From Streptomyces sp. NRRL F-4489 (GTDB taxonomy: Bacteria > Actinomycetota > Actinomycetes > Streptomycetales > Streptomycetaceae): a stretch of DNA of 64,000 nucleotides. The translations under genes were made by a program, and so were the position numbers. Shown in pieces: positions 57,586 to 64,000 of this stretch. Below the pieces are notes generated by a model. It was not told the origin of the DNA. It saw only the letters and a program-made list of their open reading frames with translations, and did not search any database. The stretch covers positions 131,663-195,662 of the forward strand of contig NZ_LLZI01000221.1 of NCBI RefSeq assembly GCF_001509485.1, in the 5' to 3' direction. Positions within the stretch are counted from its first letter, which is position 1. Every line of letters starts with the position of its first letter.

Positions 57586-58064
57586 ATGGGCATTCGGATT
57601 GACGTAGTGGTGGATTACCCGATCAACGATGAGGTGGAGAGGGTGCTTGGGCTGGCCGAGGCAGTCGGCGAGCCCATCACTGTTACGTTCATGTGGGAGG
57701 GGCGTGAAGACGCGGAACGTGTGGTGCTCGTACCTGCGGCCACGCTGGCACTCTGGGAGCATTGGGCCCCTACCCCCTACCTGGCGAGCGGTGCCTGCGA
57801 CGAGAACCGAGCCGTGGCGGAGGCGGAGGAGCCGGAACTTGCCCACCCAGCGGAATTCGGCCCGTTCACGCTCTTTCGCCGTCGCGTAGCAGGGCGGACG
57901 GCGGTCGCTCGCGGGGGGTGGTGGTTGCCGAGCTCCTGGATCCCGACGAGGCGCACTGGCTTCAGGAGAAGGCCCGCAACGTCCGCCAGGGCTTCGTGGA
58001 TCCGAAGCAGAAGGCAGCGTTCGAGGAGTTCCTTGCCCGACAGGCATCTCTCGATGAACAGTGA
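57586..58064 (+). pseudogene. frameshifted gene of unknown function (single-base change in a G run)
   Basis: Frame 1 from ATG 57586 encodes GIRIDVVVDYPINDEVERVL...FGPFTLFRRRVAGRTAVAR. After the G run at 57913-57918 the coherent continuation, VVVAELLDPDEAHWLQEKARNVRQGFVDPKQKAAFEEFL, lies in another frame and ends at 58064. Adding one G would give a single 159-residue protein. The break may be a real mutation, a phase-variable tract or a sequencing error. No family recognised. Confidence 0.6.
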
Positions 58065-58395
58065 TGCGCTGACGCACTCTTCCTCGCTTGGCTCGCATGG
58101 AGACCGCTACCGTCCGGTCGGCTGCGTGGGCGGGGAGTTGTCGGCCGATTGCTGATCTGCCGCCTGGCGGCGGGCTCGGCGCGGCTGCTGGGGTCTGCCG
58201 CTTGGTTGTTGTGTCCGGTCATCGGCTGTCTGACGTCCTCCCGTCGTTTCGTTGCGGGGCCTCGGCTGGTTGTCGGCGTGCCTGGCCACGTTCGCCCGGG
58301 GGCGCCGTGGGCTATCGGGCCTCTGCCGCCTGTGCTCCGGCTCCGGCGAGGGGGATCGGGCGTTCCCTGTGCTCGTGCTTCTGTTGCTGGGGCAC

Positions 58396-58731
58396 TCAGG
58401 GCAGTTCTCGGCGGACCAATGCCTGGGCGAACGGTTCCCCGGTAGCGCGGGCGTAGGCGATCCGTTCGCGTATCTCGGCGAGGGTGCGTGGGCGGTAACC
58501 GGGGCCCCCGCAGCAGCTCTTGTGGAAGCGTACCCCGGCGTGCAGGAGTACGGAGAGCGTGCGCCATGCCGCGGTGTTCCGCCTCTTGGGCGGTGCGAAG
58601 GCGGACCCGACGTGGGTCAGCGGTCGGGCGCAGCGCGGACAGACCCGCTCGTGGGCGTACGGGCCGGGGTAGGGCTGCTTGTAGGAGCCACGGCAGGGCA
58701 GACAGACATACGAGGTCTTTGCGTGGGGCAT
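58396..58731 (-). CDS. small zinc-ribbon-like protein conserved in Streptomyces
   Basis: The 111-residue product begins TSYVCLPCRGSYKQPYPGPYAHERVCPRCARPLTHVG, with two CxxC knuckles fitting a zinc ribbon. FHKSCCGGPGYRPRTLAEIRERIAYARATGEPFAQALVRRELP ends it. I recall near-identical proteins in many streptomycetes without known function. It is likely a nucleic-acid- or protein-binding zinc protein. It is intact among decayed neighbours. Confidence 0.75.
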   Translation of the reverse strand: MPHAKTSYVCLPCRGSYKQPYPGPYAHERVCPRCARPLTHVGSAFAPPKRRNTAAWRTLSVLLHAGVRFHKSCCGGPGYRPRTLAEIRERIAYARATGEPFAQALVRRELP

Positions 58732-59541
58732 CCGGCAAGAGTAGGGCGGTGAAGGGCCGGGCTGCAGGGAGTCTCTGGGTTGCTGCGCGTGCTCTTCGGC
58801 GGGGGAGGGGCGCTAACCGGCGGCTGCGGTAGCTGTTCCGCGCCGCTTTTGAGCGCCGGCCCGATAGCTGTTGCGGCCCCCCGCGCGGCCGTCCCGGCAA
58901 ATGCGTCTGCTGCGACAACCGGCACGGCCTCCTCCCTCGTACGGTTGAGCACCCTGACGGTCTCGGTAGGGCGGAAGTCCGGCGCATCGGCTCCTGGCGG
59001 TCGGGCTCGCGCGGCAGTGCCGGCTCGCACGGGGAACGATGCCTGGTGTTCCTCGCGCCGCGGGACTGTCGGTATCGCCCGGTACTCACCGCCGTGTGCA
59101 GAGAAGCGGCCCGGAGCAAGCCGGGTGGCCCAAGCCCTCTCTGCCCGTCGGCAGCGCCTTCTCCGGCCTGAACTGGTACATCGACATCCTGACCAGACGC
59201 GCTGCCGGAACCAGGGCCTTTGGGCGTGGGTCATGGCAGGCCACCAGCCACTGGTCTCCTCCGCTTCCCTTTTCCCGAATCCGAAAAAGGGGCCATGCGC
59301 GAGCGCGTCCCATGCCTGGGGTGGCGCGGAGCACGGTGGCGGCGTCGGCCGCTGTGCCGCGACGCTGCCGCTTCCGCGACGGGTCGGTGACGCCGTCGCT
59401 GGCTTCCTCGCCGGCCCTGTGGCGTCCGGCGAGGCCGAGAAGCCGCAGAACTGTGGCCGGAAACCTCACCCTTAACCCCGCCAGCGGATTACTGTGCGGA
59501 CATGTCGCGCTACCCAGCGCGATCATGAAGGAGGGAAATCT
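58732..59541. other. 810-bp region without a convincing gene
   Basis: Several long frames exist on both strands, but their composition is that of high-GC chance frames. A minus-strand segment near 58850-58990 (VLNRTREEAVPVVAADAFAGTAARG) looks faintly coding. An inverted repeat CCCTTTT/AAAAAGGG occurs near 59267-59292. The end holds the aaggagg ribosome-binding site of the next gene. Confidence 0.45.
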
Positions 59542-60078
59542 GTGTCGTCGCCCTGCGACCCCCAGCACGCTCCCGCCGGCGATGTGTCCACAGCGCTCAT
59601 GCTGATCGACTCACGGCTGAAAGCCATCCTCGACGGCAAGACGGAGACCGACCCCGAAGAAAAGGCAATGGTGGGTCAGTTCACTGCCTCTCTCGGCCCA
59701 AGAGGAGCCAAGGACGTACTGGATGGCGCGTGCACGCTCATCTACATGTTCATGCAGTGGCTGCGAATGGCCTACGAAGAGCACGACAAGGACGTCATCG
59801 CATGCGTGGTACCCGACCTCGTGGCCACGATGCGCATGATGCCCAGGAGCGTCCGCCCCGAGGTCATCCCGACCATGGCTGGCCTGCTTGTCGCCGCAGG
59901 CACCGGTCTGAGCCCCAGTCTGTGGCGCGAACAGTACGGTTTCTGGACCAAGGACGAGATGAATCCCCTGGAAGCCACCACCCTCCTGCTCGCAGAGCAC
60001 ATCAACCGCCTCACCGATGACCCCGACTTCGCTACCCGTCTGATCACCAACGCTCTCTACGGGCAGGACGAAGACTGA
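59542..60078 (+). CDS. hypothetical soluble protein
   Basis: The 178-residue product starts at a GTG with a strong ribosome-binding site (aaggagg). It is mostly helical: STALMLIDSRLKAILDGKTETDPEEKAMVGQFTASLGPRGAKDVLDG, then LIYMFMQWLRMAYEEHDKDVIACVVPDLVATMRMMP, and a C-terminal LEATTLLLAEHINRLTDDPDFATRLITNALYG. There is no signal peptide. I do not recognise the family. Codon use is less extreme than in the window core, suggesting more recent acquisition. Confidence 0.7.
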   Translation: MSSPCDPQHAPAGDVSTALMLIDSRLKAILDGKTETDPEEKAMVGQFTASLGPRGAKDVLDGACTLIYMFMQWLRMAYEEHDKDVIACVVPDLVATMRMMPRSVRPEVIPTMAGLLVAAGTGLSPSLWREQYGFWTKDEMNPLEATTLLLAEHINRLTDDPDFATRLITNALYGQDED

Positions 60079-60242
60079 CGTGCCGCGCCCTGAGTGCGTG
60101 GCTGGCCCAGGATCGGTGACGGGCCGGTAGCCAGCTCGTTGAATCGTGACGTGAGCGCGATCGACGAACCACCGGCGGGGAGCCCCGTGAGCTGAGCAAG
60201 CGCGTGGCTGTCGCCGACGATCCTGACGCCAAGGAGGGAGCG

Positions 60243-60338
60243 ATGAGCCACGTCCCGGCAGCTGTGTCACCGGGGTTCGCTGCCGCGACCTCGGAGTTCC
60301 CCGCCCAGTACGCGGCGCTGGAGCTGAGCATCGAGTAG
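60243..60338 (+). CDS. 31-residue peptide, or N-part of an amber-interrupted 54-codon gene
   Basis: An ATG with an excellent ribosome-binding site (aaggaggg) opens a frame that reads MSHVPAAVSPGFAAATSEF then PAQYAALELSIE and stops at TAG. The same frame continues after the TAG with KSRLDDPTVELDLENSETLTAA to a TGA at 60405-60407. The second half has a regular acidic pattern and looks like the natural continuation. It may be a gene inactivated by a nonsense mutation. The product resembles no family I can name. Confidence 0.5.
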   Translation: MSHVPAAVSPGFAAATSEFPAQYAALELSIE

Positions 60339-60407
60339 AAGTCGCGCTTGGACGACCCGACCGTCGAGCTGGACCTGGAGAACTCGGAGACCCTCACCGC
60401 TGCGTGA

Positions 60408-61052
60408 GCGCATCAAGGGGAGCGTCGAGAGGTCCGGCTCGGCCGCGGAGGTGCTGTACCGTCTGGCCGTGGTGGCACTGGCGTGTCTCGCTGCCCTTCA
60501 CCGCGCCGCTTGGCCGCCTCTGTGGTCTGGCCGCCGTGCGGCTGTTCTTCGGGTGGTGGGCGGTGGTGGTGTCCGGTCCGGTTCGTCGTACCGTTTGCCG
60601 CTGCGTCAGCCGTTGCTCCGTCCTTCACTGGCCGTTGCTGTTCCGCCGCCGGGTTTCTGTGGTGGTGGCCGTTGACCGGACCACGGCTGCCATCGGCCGG
60701 TGCGGGCCGCGTATCCCCGCCCGGCCTCGCCGGTGGCTGCATGCCGCCTACCGGGCTCTGCGGTCGGCGGCCGGCGCCCGAACCGCGGTCGTCGTCGGCC
60801 CACCGGCAGGCCACGGGAACCTCACCCGCCGGGCCCGCCGCGGGTCGCTGCCGGTGTGCCTGGTCGCGGGCCTGTCGGCCGGCGCTTGCCCGGGTGGCAT
60901 TCGCAGCCTTCCGTCAGTTACATCCTCTGCGGGCAACTGCCAGGGCGCTTGTGACCGATGTCCGCAGGGAGGTGTTGTTACCTCCGTTGCGTCGGCCGGC
61001 CTCTGCGCAGCCAGGGCCGGTGACATGCGGCGGCATACCTCGTTCGCAGGGC
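60408..61052. other. 645-bp region without a convincing gene
   Basis: The sequence is rich in CCG/GGC and GTGGT low-complexity stretches. Long frames in several phases are probably chance products of this composition. A weak membrane-like frame lies near 60530-60700. Confidence 0.45.
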
Positions 61053-61238
61053 ATGGACAATAATCTCGGATTCGCCGGCCTGCTGCTGACGGGACGCAGT
61101 CCCGAGGTGGCCTGGCAGGCAATCGCCGACTGGGCGTCTCACTCCGTGGTACAGCAGATCATCGAGCACCTCAAAACCACCGAGCGCGTCCGCCAGGCGC
61201 TGGAGTATTCCGTCAGCATTGAGCCGACCGAGGCTTGA
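61053..61238 (+). CDS. small hypothetical protein
   Basis: The 61-residue product (start MDNNLGFAGLLLTGRSPEV, then AWQAIADWASHSVVQQIIEHLKTTERVRQALEYSV) is helical and has sensible amino-acid use, unlike the flanking DNA. The ribosome-binding site is weak. It stands 111 bp before the 40-bp palindrome. No family recognised. Confidence 0.45.
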   Translation: MDNNLGFAGLLLTGRSPEVAWQAIADWASHSVVQQIIEHLKTTERVRQALEYSVSIEPTEA

Positions 61239-61349
61239 TTGCGCCGTGGGACGCCCCCTCATACGGATCCGCAACTGCCGGTCACGCTGATCAGACACCT
61301 GATCACTGCGCCTGTGCCACCCCGGGGGTCGAATACAGCTTCTGACACG

Positions 61350-61389
61350 GCGGTGGGGCTGGTCGCCAATTGGCGACCAGCCCCACCGC
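61350..61389. terminator. perfect 40-bp palindrome, probable bidirectional terminator
   Basis: Two 20-bp arms (GCGGTGGGGCTGGTCGCCAA and its exact complement) meet without a loop. As RNA this gives a stem of up to about 18 bp with the central bases as loop, stronger than any other hairpin in the window. It lies in non-coding DNA after the small gene at 61053. A protein-binding or recombination site is the alternative. Confidence 0.6.
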
Positions 61390-61431
61390 TACGCGCTATC
61401 GCACGTCCACCGGCCGTCGCTGTCCGGCGAA

Positions 61432-61838
61432 TTGAGCGAAAACCCACTCGGCTACCTCGACGGCGACGTGTACGGCGCGGACCGCTGGTGGCTGGGCAGC
61501 GACACGGGCGCTAACGGGAACAAGGTGACCAGATTCGCCGTCTCCCGCTGGAACCGGTCGGCCCACATCTTCGACAAGGTTGACGCCCAGACGCGCGGTG
61601 ACAGCACCAGCTGGTCGTACGTGGACACCACCAAGCCCAAGGCACGACCGCGTACTACCACGTGACCGCTACCCTCGCCGACGACACCGAGACGGCCGCC
61701 CGCGGGACGGCGATCGCCTCGGTCGACTGGCTCCCGCCCGGGGAAGCAGGGGAGGCACCCGGCCGGAGTTTCCGACCAGGGGCCTCCCTGTTTTGCGCCG
61801 CTGCAGGCGTCAGCGCGAGCCGAGGGCCGCTGCCTTGA
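61432..61838 (+). pseudogene. frameshifted fragment of a secreted-type beta protein
   Basis: Frame 1 from a TTG at 61432 encodes NPLGYLDGDVYGADRWWLGSDTG...KVTRFAVSRWNRSAHIFDKVDAQTRGDSTSWSYVDTT. The coherent continuation TTAYYHVTATLADDTETAARGTAIASVDW lies in another frame from about 61644 and runs to 61838. The two halves together look like fibronectin- or carbohydrate-binding-type beta strands. Neither a proper start nor an end domain is present, so this is a decayed gene fragment. Confidence 0.45.
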
Positions 61839-61951
61839 TGAAGTCCCAGAACGCCTTCGGCGTAACTGTGAAGGCGGTCGTGCCTCCACCCGCCGGCTGA
61901 GGTAACGCCTACGGTCGGATGCTTCAAGTGGCCTACCGGCACCACCGGTTG

Positions 61952-62590
61952 TCAGGGGCGAGACGGCGTCTGGTCGGGATGGTAGATGATCTCCCAGGGG
62001 ACTTGCTGCCATGGGCTGGCGGAGTTGGCAGGGTCCAGGAGGCGTTGGACGGCTTGAACCGTGTCCTCTTGAGAGCCGGACCATTCGGCTCCAGCGTTGC
62101 CCATCCACAGCGCCCGGCCGGCGACGAAGTCGTGCGCGAACGCATTCCAGGAGCGGTACGTCTGCGCCGCGGGGGCAACAGCGTTGCCCAGCAGCCGCCA
62201 AGCGCCCGGCTCGTCCACGTAGCCGGCTCCGAAGGCCAGCTTGACCACCGTGGCGTAGCGGCCGAAGTCCCAGGCCACGGGAGGGTGCCCGAGGACCGGC
62301 GCCATCTGCATGCGATGCCCCTCGACAGCCAGCTGGTGCAAGGTCGCGTGAAGCGACTGCGGTGAGGTGACACCCCAACTCTGCTCCAGGCTCACCTTGC
62401 AGTTCGTGGGATTGATCCTCTTCAGCGGGTAAAGCATCAGATGACTGTGCCCCCACATCCGCTCGGCCAAGATCGCGTCCAGCGAGACCATCCATCGCTG
62501 GTGGCTCGTCAGCGGCGTGGGAAAGCGCCGCTTTGCTGATGGTCCCAAAGCCATCTTCAGCAGCGAGGACGCCAGTATCCAACCATTCAT
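61952..62590 (-). CDS. DUF1266-family protein
   Basis: The 212-residue product carries the DUF1266 core: WDFGRYATVVKLAFGAGYVDEPGAWRLLGNAVAPAAQTYRSWNAFAHDFVAGRALWMG. The N-terminal part includes LTSHQRWMVSLDAILAERMWGHSHLMLYPL. Members are found scattered in bacteria, sometimes near toxin or contact-dependent systems, and no activity is known. The ATG at 62590 or the GTG at 62596 may be used. It is intact despite decayed surroundings. Confidence 0.78.
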   Translation of the reverse strand: MNGWILASSLLKMALGPSAKRRFPTPLTSHQRWMVSLDAILAERMWGHSHLMLYPLKRINPTNCKVSLEQSWGVTSPQSLHATLHQLAVEGHRMQMAPVLGHPPVAWDFGRYATVVKLAFGAGYVDEPGAWRLLGNAVAPAAQTYRSWNAFAHDFVAGRALWMGNAGAEWSGSQEDTVQAVQRLLDPANSASPWQQVPWEIIYHPDQTPSRP

Positions 62591-63876
62591 GGGCACCGAT
62601 CCTCACAGTCCACCGAACGTATGGCCAATCGCCACCGCGCGGGCCGGACGTGACCGGGGTGAACCGGCTCCGTCGCCGGGGCGGTGACCGGCAGGGCTTC
62701 TCGCTGCGGCCTGGCCAGGAACGTGCCACAGCTGCGGCTGCGGCTGGCAGCGAGGTGCATGGCCAGCAACGGATGCACGTCCTCAACGCCGAATAGCGTC
62801 AGCACCCGGGTGAGCAGCCCGGAGAATAGCGCCTGGACAACACGGGACGCGTTCTGTTCACCTGGCACGCCGCCAGGACACCGCCCCGGGCAACCCTCCT
62901 GGCGCCCGGCCGCCGGCCCTTCCTGCGCCTGGCCCGACGGCCCGTGTTCGCCCGTCGCTCACCAGGCCGCGCGCTTGCCGCCTGGCCCGCCCCGGCCCCG
63001 CCTTCATGCCGCACGTCCGCCGCCCACACTCGTCGTTCGATCCCGCCTCCCGCCTGCCGCCTCCCGCCTGCCGCCTGCCGTCCGCCCTCGCGCCGTGCGC
63101 TTCTTCCGGTCGCTGGTCCGCCGCCTTGCCCATCCCCGCCGCGCCCGCATCGTGCGGTGGTGCCGGCCGGCGCTGTCGTGCGGCGTCCTGGCTGCTGTGG
63201 CCTCTGTGGGCGGCGGCCTGGTCTGCCCGCTGCAGGGCTCGGGTCGGCCACCAGGGCGTGGCACTACGCCCTCGGGCAGACCGCGAGCGAGGGCAACCGG
63301 GGGCTGCGCTGGCGGCCCGGCACCCGCGATCTGGCCAACCTTCCACCCAGTACCGCCGCTGATCACTGCCTGCCCGGGGGCACACCCTGCGGGGAGCGCC
63401 CAGAGCACGGGCGCTGCATGGAAAGGTGCGGCGTCAGCATCATGGCGGCGCGGTGAGGGAAACCGGTTCCGCCCGGAGCACGACCGCCGGGCGGAACCGT
63501 CAACCGAACGCCCGACTCTTACCACGAGAGCCGAGATGGGGTGCCGGCCCACACAGCCGACGCCCCAGCGGCCGCAGGCATCCTGCCCGATGCAACTCAA
63601 TCATGAGGACGCCTGACCGCCTGGTGCCGACGGCCCGCGCGGAGGCGGAGGCCGCGGGTGCGGGCGACCCGCACGCCGGGCCGACCGACAGCAGCGGCCC
63701 GGCCTCGACGGCGGCACGGGCAGGCCAAGACCTGGCATGAACAGTCCGCACGTCGCCGATCTGCCGTTCCCACCAGCCGCTCCGCACGGTAGTCGTGAGG
63801 CGTTCAGGGACACGTCCCCGATCCGCCGCCCGCCCCGATCCGGTGCGCGGGCCGAACGAGAAACGAGAGCACACAC
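62591..63876. other. 1.3-kb region without a convincing gene
   Basis: The middle (63030-63110) has CCTCCCGCCTGCCGC-type repeats. A plus-strand frame near 63080-63240 encodes a basic then hydrophobic stretch (RIVRWCRPALSCGVLAAVASVGGGL) that could be the remnant of a membrane protein. Nothing else is supported. Confidence 0.45.
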
Positions 63877-64000
63877 TTGACACCCGCGCACACACACGAC
63901 CCGTTCGATGCGATGGCGACCGGCGCCTGGGAGCTCGCGGACGCGGTGTGGCAGGAGACCGAGCTGTTGCTGTGGAAGCCGCCGGCGGCCTGGTTCAGCG
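63877..64000 (+). CDS. hypothetical protein (3' partial)
   Basis: A frame from TTG 63877 (or ATG 63913) runs off the window end and encodes THDPFDAMATGAWELADAVW then QETELLLWKPPAAWFS. It is regular, Trp-rich and coding-like, with gagag as a weak ribosome-binding site. Too little is present to assign a family. Confidence 0.5.
   Translation, partial: MTPAHTHDPFDAMATGAWELADAVWQETELLLWKPPAAWFS

Noticed and set aside
58617..59234. A 205-codon minus-strand frame overlapping the zinc-ribbon gene
   Set aside because: Part of it looks coding, but it overlaps a supported gene, lacks a ribosome-binding site, and the composition changes along its length.
59267..59292. CCCTTTT/AAAAAGGG inverted repeat as an attachment site or tRNA end
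   Set aside because: No tRNA T-loop sequence or direct-repeat partner was found, and no integrase gene is present in the window.
62684..63616. A 310-codon plus-strand frame in the right-hand end
   Set aside because: Arg/Pro/Ala-rich throughout, with CCTCCCGCC repeats; only a short hydrophobic stretch looks protein-like.

Overview
The window is high-GC actinobacterial DNA, almost certainly from a Streptomyces chromosome arm or large linear replicon. The evidence is third-position-GC-rich coding sequence with many GTG starts, a tap-tpg pair (the telomere-associated protein and terminal protein that maintain linear Streptomyces replicons), a BlaA/BlaB/BlaL-type beta-lactamase locus, a rifamycin-resistance rox-helR operon with its control element, and Streptomyces-typical families (DUF6230/DUF6114, DUF6479-like, WYL, HxlR and MmyB-type XRE regulators). 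I see no rRNA, tRNA, CRISPR array, insertion sequence or prophage.

Layout. 1-8 kb: the end of a flavin reductase, an aldo/keto reductase, a membrane protein behind an iron box, a caspase-like (clan CD) protein, a methyltransferase, an AlkZ/HTH_42-like protein and an NADP-binding oxidoreductase divergent from a WYL regulator. 8-13 kb: a three-gene kinase operon, a pseudokinase followed by two membrane Ser/Thr kinases with PQQ-type beta-propellers. 13-17.2 kb: helR-rox, preceded by a rifamycin-associated element. 17-26 kb: regulator/enzyme pairs with legible operators, an ABC-F ATPase behind a leader peptide and hairpin, a decayed aryl-AMP ligase, an ArsC-family protein and GTP cyclohydrolase I. 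26-36 kb: a cysteine-rich HTH regulator with a DoxX protein, a VOC/LysR pair, a CPBP protease, a two-component system, a methyltransferase, an SDR and a flavin monooxygenase. 36-38.5 kb: tap-tpg. 38.7-44 kb: a sortase-anchored coiled-coil protein and several enzymes. 44-48.5 kb: blaB-blaA divergent from two tandem class A beta-lactamase genes. 48.7-56.5 kb: acetyltransferases, the secreted/DUF6114/DUF6230 trio, an XRE-hydrolase pair and an amine oxidase-TetR pair. 56.5-64 kb: gene-poor, with small orphan genes, frameshifted or amber-interrupted reading frames and one perfect 40-bp palindrome.

How it fits together. The window is an accessory, self-protective region: resistance to rifamycins, beta-lactams and probably a ribosome-targeting antibiotic, plus many oxidoreductases each paired with its own divergent regulator. 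The intergenic inverted repeats in these pairs are often clean enough to read as operators. A second theme is short tandem repeats (8-21 bp units) in intergenic DNA and in protein linkers. The tap-tpg pair and the decayed right-hand end fit a subtelomeric position, but no telomeric sequence is present in the window.
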